Position numbers and translations under genes: made by a program
Shown: positions 1-11,266 of the stretch, in pieces
How positions within the stretch are numbered: the stretch's first letter is position 1
Layout: each line of letters opens with the position of its first letter
Origin: Arthrobacter sp. ATA002
GTDB lineage: Bacteria; Actinomycetota; Actinomycetes; Actinomycetales; Micrococcaceae
Reading direction: 5' to 3'
Length of the DNA: 64,000 nt
NCBI RefSeq assembly: GCF_026898095.1
Contig: NZ_CP114015.1
Span: 1,798,001-1,862,000 of the forward strand
Notes under the pieces: model-generated
Database searches by the model: none
What the model was told of the DNA's origin: nothing
Seen by the model: only the letters and a program-made list of their open reading frames with translations

Positions 1-144
1 ACGCCGCAGAAGCTGGACACGGAGCAGGAGGAACTGCTGCGCAAGCTGGCGCAGCTGCGCGGCGAGGAGTACGCCGAAGGCCGCCTGGCCGGCAGCGGAT
101 CCGGCGTCTTCGCAAGGCTGCGGGACCGCCTGGGCAACCTCTAG
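1..144 (+). CDS. dnaJ: Chaperone DnaJ, C-terminal end (partial)
   Basis: The frame is open from the first base and stops at 142-144. The 47 visible residues are the charged tail of an actinobacterial DnaJ (LRKLAQLRGEEYAEG, then a Gly/Ser/Arg-rich end). The zinc-finger and J domains lie outside the window, so the call rests on this tail and on the gene after it, rsmE, which commonly follows dnaJ in actinobacteria. The gap to rsmE is two bases, so the two are probably cotranscribed. It could be another protein with a similar tail, but the context makes DnaJ the best reading. Confidence 0.75.
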   Translation, partial: TPQKLDTEQEELLRKLAQLRGEEYAEGRLAGSGSGVFARLRDRLGNL

Positions 145-146
145 CC

Positions 147-911
147 ATGACCAACCCGATTTTCTTCGGGGATCCGGGCGCTGTACGCGCGGCTGTGCCC
201 GGATCCGTGGTGGTTCTTGAGGGTCCGGAAGCCCATCACGCCGTTGCCGTGAAGCGGCTCGCCCCCGGTGAGCCCGTGGACATTGTGGACGGTGCCGGAG
301 TGCGGCTGACGGGAACCGTGTCCGCGGCGTCGCCGGCCCGGCTGGAAGTCCAGGTGGAAACCGTCACCGAAGAAGCAGGGGCCGCCGAAACGCTCATCCT
401 CGTCCAGGCCCTGGCCAAGGGCGGCCGCGATGAGCAGGCCGTGGAAGCGGCGACCGAACTCGGCGCCGGCAGGGTTATCCCGTGGCAGTCCGAACGCAGC
501 ATTGTCCGCTGGCGCGCCGACAAGGCAGCCAAGGGGCAGGCAAAGTGGCAGGGCATCGTCACGGCTGCCGCGAAGCAGTCCCGCCGTTCGCGGATCCCTT
601 CGGTGGAAGACATGGTGGAGTCGAAGGCGCTGGCACGCCGGCTCGCCAATGTGGACCTGGTGCTGGTGCTGCATGAGGAGGCCGACGGCGCCCTGGTTCC
701 GGCGGTCACGGAGGCGCGGCGGCTCGCCGGGGACCGGCCGCTGAGCATTGCCGTGGTGGTGGGCCCCGAGGGCGGCATCAGCGCCGCGGAGGTGGAGCTG
801 CTGCGCGGCGGCGGCGCGGTGGCGGTCCGCCTGGGTCCGCATGTCATGCGTTCTTCCACCGCGGGACCTGCCGCCCTGGCGGTGCTGAATTCCGTGCTGG
901 GACGCTGGTAG
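147..911 (+). CDS. rsmE: 16S rRNA (uracil-1498-N3)-methyltransferase RsmE
   Basis: SAM-dependent methylase of U1498 in 16S rRNA, a SPOUT-class enzyme of 254 residues, the usual family length. An N-terminal PUA-like region (about 1-75) precedes the SPOUT fold. The knotted SAM site is visible as GPEGGIS at 206-212 and LGPHVMRSSTAG at 229-240. AAKQSRRSRIP at 141-151 matches the conserved Gln/Arg segment. ATG start two bases after the dnaJ stop. It is followed by a convergent lipoprotein gene. Confidence 0.95.
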   Translation: MTNPIFFGDPGAVRAAVPGSVVVLEGPEAHHAVAVKRLAPGEPVDIVDGAGVRLTGTVSAASPARLEVQVETVTEEAGAAETLILVQALAKGGRDEQAVEAATELGAGRVIPWQSERSIVRWRADKAAKGQAKWQGIVTAAAKQSRRSRIPSVEDMVESKALARRLANVDLVLVLHEEADGALVPAVTEARRLAGDRPLSIAVVVGPEGGISAAEVELLRGGGAVAVRLGPHVMRSSTAGPAALAVLNSVLGRW

Positions 912-957
912 GTCAGGGATTCCGCGGGTAGGACAGGAACCCGGTCGGAGCCCGGAG

Positions 958-1902
958 TTACTGCGCCGCCGACGACACGGTCACGCGTTTGGAATCTTCG
1001 TTGGCGCGTTCCGTCCCGTGGAAGACGCTCACGCTGTAGTCGCCCGCCGGCAGCTCCACGGTAAAGCTGAAGAGTGAGGGCCCGCCGGTGGATGCGTCGA
1101 GTTCGGCATAGCCGCGTTCCACGGCTTCCCCGGTGGGCCGTCCGTCCACAATGGGCTCCACGCGCCAGGACAGCTGTCCGCCTTCCGGCACCGCCGTTCC
1201 CTGCACCGTGAGTGAGGACTGGGAGCCGTGCCCCTCCTGCGGATCGATAATCCAAATCGGTGCCATGAGCGCCGGATCACGCAGCTGCGGACCTTCCAGG
1301 ACTTCATGGCCGAATGCCGTGTAGCCGGCCTTGCCGTCCACCAGCAGCACCACCGAGGACTCGTGGCCCACGGTGGTGAGTCCGGCATTTGAGGCCGCGG
1401 CGGTGGCGGTGTAGACCAGCTGCTGCACGGCGCGGTGAGCCATTCCTGCGTCCATGGAGGTTCCGAAAGCGTCTTCGGAGATGTCCACGGTGATGACGTT
1501 CTTGCCGGAGATTGACGCGGTCACGCTGCCGGCCTTTTTCCAGGGATTGAAATAGTCCGGGTCCGACGGTGTGCCCGACGTCATGGCGAGGACTGCTTCG
1601 CCGATGGGGTCACCGTCTTTTTCAGCCGGCTGGAACTCCCTGTACAGGTGCACGTCCGAACCGTTCAGGCCCAGCCAGTACACCGGGATGCGGCCGGGTG
1701 CCGGTTTGCCTTCCAACGGGGGAACGGCAGCCAGGGGAGCAGCAATGGTGCTCCCGGCGGAGTCGCCGAAGGAAATGGGCATGGTGGTGGTCGGGCTCGC
1801 GGCAACCACGCCGCAGCCGCTGAAGAGGAGTGACGAAACAACCAGCAGTCCGGCGTAGCGCCGGCGGCCCGGCCGCATCAGCCGGCGGTCCATTAAGCCC
1901 AT
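958..1902 (-). CDS. GerMN-domain lipoprotein
   Basis: Predicted secreted lipoprotein of 314 residues. A basic N-terminus and hydrophobic stretch end in a lipobox LLFSGC, with the acylated cysteine at residue 30. Residues about 70-195 resemble a GerMN (sporulation/germination) domain, and about 215-310 looks like an immunoglobulin-like Gmad2-type domain. This pair is common in non-sporulating actinobacteria, where it is a cell-surface protein of unknown role. The start is supported by an AAGGAGG ribosome site a few bases upstream. It is divergent from phoH and convergent with rsmE. The domain names come from reading the sequence, not from a search. Confidence 0.75.
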   Translation of the reverse strand: MGLMDRRLMRPGRRRYAGLLVVSSLLFSGCGVVAASPTTTMPISFGDSAGSTIAAPLAAVPPLEGKPAPGRIPVYWLGLNGSDVHLYREFQPAEKDGDPIGEAVLAMTSGTPSDPDYFNPWKKAGSVTASISGKNVITVDISEDAFGTSMDAGMAHRAVQQLVYTATAAASNAGLTTVGHESSVVLLVDGKAGYTAFGHEVLEGPQLRDPALMAPIWIIDPQEGHGSQSSLTVQGTAVPEGGQLSWRVEPIVDGRPTGEAVERGYAELDASTGGPSLFSFTVELPAGDYSVSVFHGTERANEDSKRVTVSSAAQ

Positions 1903-2027
1903 TCAGTCCTCCTTCCGCGAAATGATCGCTTTCCAGCTTGGCACATGCCAAACGCCCGATCCGCGGTCTTGACCATCCTGCGGCCGGACTGAGACCCGAT
2001 TGAGACCCGGCGGGCAGCCGCGGCGCC

Positions 2028-2051
2028 GGGGGCGGTACCGGGGGCGGTACC
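2028..2051. repeat. Tandem 12-bp repeat in the lipoprotein-phoH divergent intergenic
   Basis: Two perfect copies of GGGGGCGGTACC stand head to tail. A looser direct repeat of TGAGACCCG lies just upstream around 1990-2008. They sit in the 340-bp stretch 1903-2242 between the divergent lipoprotein and phoH genes, which holds no other gene. A TAATAT hexamer at 2105-2110 could be a -10 element for phoH, but no convincing -35 goes with it. Confidence 0.5.
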
Positions 2052-2242
2052 TGCACGATCCGGGACGCGCCAAATGAGGGAAGACTTCGTGCGGAGGCAT
2101 CAAGTAATATTGGAGTGTCTGTCGTAACAGCGCCCGCGTCGGGCGGCCGCACCCGGCAGGACCGGGCAGTTCCAACATGCTCAGCACAAAACACCACACA
2201 CTCTGCAAAAGGGGCGATGAAAGGCCTGGGAAGGCCGAATAT

Positions 2243-3291
2243 ATGACTGAATCCTCAGGAATTGGCACCATCGGGCTGGATCAGCAGACCATCGTCTTTG
2301 ATTCCACTGAACACATGGTCCAGTCGCTGGGTGCCAATGACGAGGCACTCAAGATTATCGAAGCGGCATATCCGGAAGTCAGCCTGCACGTCCGGGGCAA
2401 TGAGCTTTCCATCTCAGGTGCGGCGCCGGCCGTGGCTCTCACACACCGGCTGGTTACCGAGGTGCGGGTCCTCGCGCGCAGCCAGACCAAGGTCACCCCG
2501 CAGCTCCTGGAGCAGCTCATCACTATGCTCAGGGACCAGACGGCGCCGCGGCCGGCGGAAGTCCTGACCCAGAACATCCTGTCCAGCCGCGGGCGCACCA
2601 TTCGGCCCAAGACGCTGAACCAAAAAAACTACGTTGATGCCATCGACCGGAACACCATCGTGTTCGGGATCGGGCCGGCAGGCACCGGCAAGACCTACCT
2701 GGCCATGGCAAAGGCCGTGCAGGCGCTGCAGCAGAAGGAAGTCAACAGGATCATCCTGACCCGTCCCGCCGTCGAAGCGGGAGAACGCCTCGGCTTCCTG
2801 CCCGGGACGCTCAGCGACAAGATCGACCCGTACCTGCGCCCCTCTACGACGCCCTGCACGACATGATGGATCCGGACTCGATTCCGCGGCTCATGGCCGC
2901 CGGAACGATCGAGGTTGCGCCGCTTGCGTACATGCGCGGACGCACCCTGAACGACGCGTTCATCATCCTGGACGAGGCGCAGAACACCACGCCGGAGCAG
3001 ATGAAAATGTTCCTCACCCGGCTCGGGTTCGGCTCCAAGATGGTGGTCACGGGCGACGTCACCCAGGTGGACCTGCCGGGCGGAACCGCTTCCGGGCTGC
3101 GGATCGTGCACGACATCCTTGGCGATATTGACGATGTCTCCTTCTCCGAGCTGCACGCCTCGGACGTGGTGCGCCATTCCCTGGTCAGCAGCATCGTCAC
3201 CGCCTACAGCGAATGGGACGAGTCCAGGCGCGCCGGTGACGCCGCTGCCGGGGGAAACCGCCGTTCCGCGGGACGGAGCAGCGCCAAGTGA
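2243..3291 (+). CDS. phoH: PhoH-family ATPase (frame broken near 2842)
   Basis: PhoH-like P-loop ATPase of about 349 residues, probably acting in RNA metabolism together with YbeY, with which it is commonly paired. Walker A GPAGTGKT at residues 144-151 and Walker [14 protein letters not shown] in the C-terminal half are intact. The frame breaks inside KIDPYLRP: one C is missing from the C run near 2840-2843, and the next frame resumes [15 protein letters not shown] exactly as the family expects. With that base restored the gene is 1050 bp. ATG 2243 is chosen because the N-terminal extension upstream is not family-like. The stop overlaps the ybeY GTG (GTGA). Confidence 0.9.
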
Positions 3292-3761
3292 GCATCGAGG
3301 TCAACAACGAGTCCGCGGTTGCCGTGGATGACGCCGAACTGGCCCGGCTGGGCCGGTACCTGCTGGAGAACCTCTATGTGCATCCGGAAGCGGAACTCTC
3401 CATCATCCTGGTGGACGAGGAAGCCATGGAAAAACTGCACATTGAGTGGATGGACATTCCCGGTGCAACGGATGTGCTCTCCTTCCCCATGGACGAACTG
3501 CGGCCGGGCGTCCCCGGACGCGTGACGCCGGCGGGCGTGCTTGGCGACATTGTGCTCTGCCCGCAGGTGGCTGCCGAACAGGCGGAAACGGCCGGACACA
3601 GCATGCAGGAAGAGCTGCTGCTGCTGACCACGCACGGCGTGCTGCACCTGCTGGGCTATGACCACGCCGAGCCCGAAGAAGAACAGGAAATGTTCGGCCT
3701 GCAGCGCGAGCTTCTCTCCTCCTACCTGGGCCGGGAGGCCCCGAAGGAGACGCGCAGTTGA
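3288..3761 (+). CDS. ybeY: Endoribonuclease YbeY
   Basis: Single-strand-specific metallo-endoribonuclease for 16S rRNA 3'-end maturation and ribosome quality control, 157 residues. The zinc signature [11 protein letters not shown] gives His116, His120 and His126. GTG start overlaps the phoH stop by four bases and its own stop overlaps the next TTG start, so phoH-ybeY-corC are translationally coupled. Frame intact. Confidence 0.96.
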   Translation: MSIEVNNESAVAVDDAELARLGRYLLENLYVHPEAELSIILVDEEAMEKLHIEWMDIPGATDVLSFPMDELRPGVPGRVTPAGVLGDIVLCPQVAAEQAETAGHSMQEELLLLTTHGVLHLLGYDHAEPEEEQEMFGLQRELLSSYLGREAPKETRS

Positions 3762-5095
3762 GTTTTGCCCTGCTGATTTTCATGGCTGTGGCCTTCATGG
3801 TCCTGGCCGGGCTGCTCACCGCGGCCGAATCCGCGTACGGCTACCTGCCGCGGCATGAAGCCGAGGCACTGCTGAACGGCAAGGCCGGAAAACCGCTGCG
3901 CAGGATCCTGCAGCATCCCGTGGCACACATGCACGCGCTGCGGTTCTGGCGTGTCTGGTTCGAAATGGCCACTGCCGTTTCGGTGGCCACCCTGTTCCAG
4001 ATGCTTCTGGACAACATTTGGCTGGCCGGACTGCTGGCAACGGTGGTGATGGCCGGAATCGGCTTCGTGCTCGTTGGCGTATCGCCCCGGCAAATCGGGC
4101 GTAAGCACGTGACCGGCGTCGTCGTCCTGACTGCCGGCATGGTGCGCCTTCTGCGCGTGGTGCTGGGGCCGGTGCCGGGCTGGCTCGTCCGCCTGGGCAC
4201 CGCCGTCGCGCCGGGCACGCAGGGGCCCGATGCCGCCTTCTTCACGGAGGAGGAATTCCGTGAACTGCTGGACCGTGCGTCCGAAGCGGACATGATCGAA
4301 AATACGGAGGCCGAGCTCATCCACTCCGTCTTCGAACTGGGTGACACGAAGGTCCGTTCCGTGATGGTGCCCCGCACCGACATGGTCTGCATTGACGCCG
4401 GGTCCAGCCTGCGCCAGGCGATGTCCCTGTTCCTGCGCTCCGGTTACTCGCGTGTTCCGGTGATCGAGGACAGCGCCGACCAGATTGTGGGCATCCTCTA
4501 CCTCAAGGATGTGGCTGCGCAGATGCACTCCAATCCTGCAGGGGCCACGGTCCGCCGGGTGGAGGAGGTCGCCCGCGGCGTCCGCTACGTTCCCGAGTCC
4601 AAGGCAGTGAGCGAACTGCTGCAGGAGCTGCAGCGCGAATCCACCCATGTGGCGGTGGTGATTGACGAATACGGCGGAACCGCAGGCCTCGTCACGCTGG
4701 AGGACCTGATCGAAGAGATCGTGGGCGAGATCGTGGACGAGTATGACTCCGAGCGCCCGGAGATCGAGAACCTCGGCGGAGGGCGCTACCGCATCAGCTC
4801 CCGCGCCGGCATTGGCGACCTCGGCGAACTGTTCGGCGTCGACCTCGAAGACGACGAGGTGGACACCGTGGGCGGCCTGCTGGCCAAGGCCCTGGGCCGC
4901 GTGCCGATTGTCGGCAGCGAGGTGGTGGTCGACGGCGTCGTACTCCATGCCGAGCGCCTCGAAGGCCGCCGCAACCGCGTGTCCCACCTCATCGCCTGGA
5001 AACAGCACCGCGACGCTGACACAGACGCACAACACGACGACGGCAGGGAACCCTCCCGCGTCCATTCAACAGAATTGGTACCCCGCAATGACTGA
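3758..5095 (+). CDS. Hemolysin/CorC-type membrane protein with CBS pair
   Basis: Membrane protein of 445 residues in the HlyC/CorC (CNNM) family, associated with divalent-cation export. An N-terminal DUF21-like membrane domain (about 1-150, several hydrophobic segments) is followed by two CBS motifs (about 200-320) and a C-terminal CorC_HlyC domain (VDTVGGLLAKALG region). TTG start overlaps the ybeY stop (TTGA). The last 25 residues are polar and read over the era ATG, whose start lies inside this gene's final codons. Transport role inferred from family only. Confidence 0.88.
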   Translation: MSFALLIFMAVAFMVLAGLLTAAESAYGYLPRHEAEALLNGKAGKPLRRILQHPVAHMHALRFWRVWFEMATAVSVATLFQMLLDNIWLAGLLATVVMAGIGFVLVGVSPRQIGRKHVTGVVVLTAGMVRLLRVVLGPVPGWLVRLGTAVAPGTQGPDAAFFTEEEFRELLDRASEADMIENTEAELIHSVFELGDTKVRSVMVPRTDMVCIDAGSSLRQAMSLFLRSGYSRVPVIEDSADQIVGILYLKDVAAQMHSNPAGATVRRVEEVARGVRYVPESKAVSELLQELQRESTHVAVVIDEYGGTAGLVTLEDLIEEIVGEIVDEYDSERPEIENLGGGRYRISSRAGIGDLGELFGVDLEDDEVDTVGGLLAKALGRVPIVGSEVVVDGVVLHAERLEGRRNRVSHLIAWKQHRDADTDAQHDDGREPSRVHSTELVPRND

Positions 5096-6017
5096 TCCAC
5101 AATTCCGCGCCGGCTTTGTCTCGCTCGTGGGCCGGCCCAACGCCGGAAAATCCACACTGACCAACGCCCTGGTGGGCCAGAAGGTGGCCATCACCTCCTC
5201 CAAACCCCAGACCACGCGCCACACCATCCGCGGGATCGTGCACCGCGGGGACTCCCAGCTGATCCTCGTGGACACTCCGGGCCTGCACCGGCCCCGGACA
5301 CTGCTGGGCAAGCGGCTGAACGATCTGGTGGCCGACACCCTCTCCGAGGTGGACGCCATCGGCTTTTGCCTTCCGGCCAATGAGGCAGTGGGCCCCGGTG
5401 ACCGCTACATTGCCAAGCAGCTTGCCGCGCTGAAGAAGAAGCCGGTGGTGGCACTGGTCACCAAGACCGACCTGGTGGACCGGGCGGCCCTGGCCAAGCA
5501 GCTCATGGCTGTGACAGCCCTGGGCAATGAGGTCCTGGGCGGGGCAGGATGGGCCGATATCGTGCCGGTTTCCGCAGCGGACGGCTTCCAAGTGGACACG
5601 GTCGCCGAGGTCCTCTCCGGCTACATGCCGTCCTCGCCGCCCCTGTACCCGGACGGCGAACTGACTGACGAACCCGAAGCGGTCATGGTCGCGGAGCTCA
5701 TCCGCGAAGCCGCGCTGGAAGGCGTCCGTGATGAGCTTCCCCACTCCCTGGCCGTGGTGGTCGACGAAATTGTTCCCCGCGAAGGGCGCTCCGAGGACAA
5801 CCAACTGCTGGACATCCGCGTGAACCTGTATGTGGAGCGGTCCTCGCAGAAAGCCATTATTATCGGCAAGGGCGGCGCGCGCCTGCGCGAAGTCGGCACC
5901 AACGCACGGCTGGCCATCGAAGCCCTCCTGGGCACCCGCATCTACCTTGACCTGCACGTCAAAATTGCCAAGGACTGGCAGCGGGATCCCAAGCAGCTGG
6001 TAAAGCTCGGTTTCTAG
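5088..6017 (+). CDS. era: GTPase Era
   Basis: Essential 30S-assembly GTPase, 309 residues. G1 motif GRPNAGKS at 15-22, G3 DTPG at 62-65, and G4 present as TKTD at 125-128 in place of the usual NKxD. A C-terminal KH domain carries IIGKGGARLREVG near residues 258-270 for binding the 16S rRNA 3' end. ATG 5088 overlaps the end of the upstream CBS-protein gene by eight bases. Frame intact. A hairpin follows at 6031. Confidence 0.97.
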   Translation: MTDPQFRAGFVSLVGRPNAGKSTLTNALVGQKVAITSSKPQTTRHTIRGIVHRGDSQLILVDTPGLHRPRTLLGKRLNDLVADTLSEVDAIGFCLPANEAVGPGDRYIAKQLAALKKKPVVALVTKTDLVDRAALAKQLMAVTALGNEVLGGAGWADIVPVSAADGFQVDTVAEVLSGYMPSSPPLYPDGELTDEPEAVMVAELIREAALEGVRDELPHSLAVVVDEIVPREGRSEDNQLLDIRVNLYVERSSQKAIIIGKGGARLREVGTNARLAIEALLGTRIYLDLHVKIAKDWQRDPKQLVKLGF

Positions 6018-6030
6018 GCCCGCTGGAAAC

Positions 6031-6059
6031 GCTGCCCTGACGTTTCCTGTCAGGGCAGC
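6031..6059 (+). terminator. Hairpin after era
   Basis: Inverted repeat of 11 bp (GCTGCCCTGAC / GTCAGGGCAGC) around a 7-nt loop, 14 bases after the era stop. There is no U tract, so it is a weak intrinsic terminator or an mRNA 3'-end stem. It separates the phoH-era operon from the LCP gene. Confidence 0.6.
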
Positions 6060-6140
6060 CGCGTACACTTGCACCATTCAGGTGCGCATCACCGTCGTTG
6101 ACCACGAATCAGAACACGAAACATTGAAGGGGACCGGCTC

Positions 6141-7674
6141 ATGTCATCTCGCCGTGCCGTAACGGGTGCCGGTCCCTCCGGAAACTCAGGATCCGGAGCA
6201 TCCCGGGCGCAGCATCCGGGCGGCCGGCATCTCGGACGCCGGGGCGCCCCGCATCCCGTACTGCGCGCCGTTGCCCTCGCCCTTTCCCTGACACTGGTCT
6301 CGGGTCTGGTCTTCGTGGGCGTGCAGGTAGTCCGCCTGCAGAACAACCTCGACACTAAGCCGCTGAACCTCGGCTCGGACCAGGAATCTGCGGCGCCGGT
6401 GGATGCCAACACCGATCCGCTGCAGATCCTGATCCTGGGCACCGACAACCGTGAAGGCCAGGAAAGCAACAACTCCGACGTCATGATGCTCGCCAATATG
6501 TCGGCGGACCGGTCCCACGTAACGGTGGTCAGCTTCCCCCGCGACCTGCTGGTGCCGCTGCCGGCCTGCACCGACCCGGAAACCGGCACCACCTATCCGG
6601 CAATGGAGCTTGCCCAGATCAACGGTGCCCTGGGCAACGGCGGGCCCGGCTGCACCGTGGCCGCCATCAACGAGGTCACCGGCCTGAGCATCGACCACTT
6701 CATGATGGCCGACTTTGATGCGGTGAAGGAACTGTCCAACACCCTGGGCGGCGTCGAAGTCTGCGTCAACCAGCCGGTGGAGGACGAGCTGTCCGGGCTC
6801 AGCCTTCCCGCCGGCGTCAGCAGCGTCCAGGGTGACCAGGCCCTTGCCTTCCTGCGGACCCGCCACGGCTTCGGCAACGGCGGCGATGAGGGGGAGGATC
6901 CGGGCGCAGCAGAGCTTCCTGGCGTCCATGGTCCGCAAAGTTCAGGACGAGGGCACCCTTAACAACCTGCCCAAGCTCTACTCCATAGCCGAAACGGTCA
7001 CCCGGAACCTGACTGTCGATAAGGAACTGACCAACCCGACGTCGCTCGACTGCCCTCGCGGGGCGCCTGAAGGATGTTGACCTCACCCGTGTGGCGTTCG
7101 TTACGGCCCCGGTAGTGCCGTACGAGTATGACAACAACCGGCTGGTGCTTGATGAGGCCGCCGCTGGACCGCTTTTCACCGCACTGGTGGAAGATCGGGA
7201 CATTACGGCGCCGGCCCCGGGCCCGAGCCGGATGCGACGGCACCGGAGGGGGAATTCGCGCCCGTTCCGGAGGAACAGGCGCCGCTCTTCGACCCGGCGA
7301 CCATCCCCGTCACGATCCTTGATGCCACCGGCGGGGCCGACGACGCCGGCACGGAATCCCGTGACCAGGCCCTCGCCGCCCACCTGCTCTCGGAAGGCTT
7401 CGCCCTGGCCTCAGCCGCCGGGCAGACCGCTGAGCCCAGCCCGGCCACCCAGATTTTCCACGGCCCCGGCTACCTGGAAATGGCCGAACAGGTGGCTGCT
7501 GCCCTTGGTGTTCCGCCGGTGCAGGTGATGGCGAGCAACTTGGTGGCCGGCGTCAGCGTGCAGGTGGGACAGGACTTCACGACGGGGACCACCGTGCCCG
7601 ACGCCGGTGACCTGGGTGGCCTGACGGGCCAGACCGCGGCCCAGGTTACGTGCCAGACCGCATTCGGCAATTAA
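6141..7674 (+). CDS. LytR-CpsA-Psr (LCP) family protein with LytR_C domain (three frame breaks)
   Basis: Cell-wall glycopolymer ligase, predicted type II membrane protein, about 510 residues once repaired. One N-terminal transmembrane segment (about 50-70) is followed by the LCP catalytic domain: ILILGTDNR, SFPRDLLVPLP, LAQINGALGNGG, FLRTRHGF. A C-terminal LytR_C domain begins at IPVTILDATGG. The frame shifts near 6890 (an extra G in a G run), near 7050, and near 7205-7230. The three segments together read continuously as one LCP protein. ATG 6141 has an AAGGGGA ribosome site. Function inferred from family. Confidence 0.88.
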
Positions 7675-7713
7675 CAATTGGGCAGCTCCCCGGGCTGCTG
7701 TTAGGGTGGTCAC

Positions 7714-9582
<1,869 letters not shown>

Positions 9583-9670
9583 TTTCCCGAAAAGACCGCG
9601 GCAGGCGCGCCCGGCAGCCTTATATTCCCGGGTGCGCCCCGCTTGCCGCCGGACGTGGGAAAATAACACG

Positions 9671-10421
9671 GTGGCAGGAAAATCATTTGCTTCCCGAACA
9701 TACCGGGACGAGGGCGTCATCCTGCGTACCCACAAGCTGGGTGAGGCGGACCGCATCCTGGTGCTGCTGACGCGCAGCCGCGGCCAGGTGCGGGCCGTGG
9801 CCAAGGAGTGCGCCGGACGTCAAGCAAGTTCGGTGCCCGGCTGGAGCCGTTCATGGTGGCCGACCTTCAGCTCTCCTCCGGACGGAACCTGGATATCGTG
9901 ACGCAGGCTACCACTCTGGGCGCGTACGGACACGGGATCGTCTCCGACTATGCGCGCTACACCGCCGCGGCGGCCATTGCCGAAACCGCCGAGCGGCTTA
10001 CCGACGTCGACGGCGAATCCGCCAACGCCCATTACCACCTCGTCATCGGCGCCCTGGCTGCGCTGAACCGCGGAGCCCACGCCCCGGAACTGATCCTGGA
10101 CTCCTACCTGCTGCGCGCCCTGGCCACCGCAGGCTGAGGCCGAGCTTCACGGACTGCGCCCGCTGCGGCGCGCCGGGACCGCATTCGGCGTTTTCCCCGG
10201 CGCTGGGCGGCGCGGTGTGTCCGGTCTGCCGCCCGCCGGGCGCCGCATCGCCCTCGCCGGAAACCATGGTGCTCCTGGCGGCCCTGCTGTCCGGCGACTG
10301 GAGCACCGCCGACGGCGCCGGGCAGCAGCCCCGGCGGGAGTCGGCCGGTCTGGTGAGCAGCTATCTTCAGTGGCACCTGGAACGGGTCGTCAAATCACTT
10401 CAACATGTGGAGCGTGTCTAA
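9671..10421 (+). CDS. recO: DNA repair protein RecO (two frame breaks)
   Basis: Recombination mediator of the RecFOR pathway, 250 residues after repair. The N-terminal OB-fold reads [18 protein letters not shown]. The C-terminal zinc-binding cysteines CARC and CPVC are present. A G is missing near 9808 ([20 protein letters not shown]) and another near 10133, where GCTGAGG gives a false TGA stop in place of W-R. GTG 9671 is the family start. Downstream uppS begins three bases after the recO stop. Confidence 0.92.
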
Positions 10422-10423
10422 GC

Positions 10424-11266
10424 TTGCGTTCAAAGTCCCCTTCCCAGGGCTCCGGCCCGGTTTCGCGTCCGGCACCGCACCCCTCCGGTGCAGTGCCGCC
10501 ACCGGTTCCCGCCGAGTTCGTGCCGCAGCACGTGGCCATTGTCATGGACGGCAACGGACGCTGGGCCAACCAGCGCGGACTGCCCCGCACGGAGGGCCAC
10601 CGGGCCGGCGAAGCCGCGCTCCTGGACGTGATGGCCGGTGCGGTCCAGATGGGCATCCGGCACGTCTCCGTGTACGCCTTCTCCACCGAGAACTGGAAGC
10701 GTTCGCCCGAGGAGGTCCGCTTCCTCATGGGCTTCAGCCGGGACGTGCTGCGCCGGCAGCGCGACCAGCTCAACGAGTGGGGCGTACGGATCCGCTGGTC
10801 CGGCCGGCGCCCGCGGCTCTGGCAGTCGGTGGTGAAGGAACTGGAGACCGCCGAGGAAGTGACCCGGAACAACACTGTGTGCACCCTGAACATGTGCGTG
10901 AACTACGGGGGGCGGGCGGAGATCACCGACGCGGTCTCCGCGATTGCCGCCGACGTCGCCCGGGGCACGCTGCGCCCGGGCTCCATCACGGAAAAGACCA
11001 TCCAGAAGTACTTGGACGAACCGGATTTGCCGGATGTGGACCTTTTCCTGCGGACCTCCGGCGAGCAGCGTCTGTCCAACTTCATGCTCTGGCAGTCCGC
11101 GTACGCCGAGATGGTCTTCATGAACACCCTGTGGCCCGACGTCGACCGGCGCACCCTGTGGGAGGCCGTGGAAATCTACGCCCGGCGCGACCGCCGGTAC
11201 GGGGAGCGGTGGACCGGGCGGCACCGGCGCAGCCGTAGGCCCCGTCCAGCCGCAGAGAGCCGTTAG
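10424..11266 (+). CDS. uppS: Isoprenyl transferase (undecaprenyl diphosphate synthase family)
   Basis: Cis-prenyltransferase making the polyprenyl carrier for cell-wall synthesis, about 280 residues. Signature [21 protein letters not shown] carries the catalytic Asp. STENWKRS and the C-terminal [19 protein letters not shown] and WPDVD motifs are intact. TTG 10424 is taken as start because it opens the frame just after the recO stop; a GTG about ten codons on is possible. The gene ends in a 4-bp convergent overlap with the hydrolase on the other strand. Confidence 0.93.
   Translation: MRSKSPSQGSGPVSRPAPHPSGAVPPPVPAEFVPQHVAIVMDGNGRWANQRGLPRTEGHRAGEAALLDVMAGAVQMGIRHVSVYAFSTENWKRSPEEVRFLMGFSRDVLRRQRDQLNEWGVRIRWSGRRPRLWQSVVKELETAEEVTRNNTVCTLNMCVNYGGRAEITDAVSAIAADVARGTLRPGSITEKTIQKYLDEPDLPDVDLFLRTSGEQRLSNFMLWQSAYAEMVFMNTLWPDVDRRTLWEAVEIYARRDRRYGERWTGRHRRSRRPRPAAESR

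Noticed and set aside
2820..2870. Programmed ribosomal frameshift in phoH
   Set aside because: Dozens of unrelated genes in the window have the same kind of one-base loss, there is no slippery heptamer with a downstream structure, and PhoH is not known to be frameshifted. Sequencing error explains it better.
3722..5065. Long minus-strand open frame opposite the CorC-type gene, and similar long shadows elsewhere (for example 8062-9804 and 17853-18986)
   Set aside because: These are antisense frames produced by high third-position GC. Their translations are rich in His, Arg, Gly and Ala without motifs, while the opposite strand carries conserved proteins.
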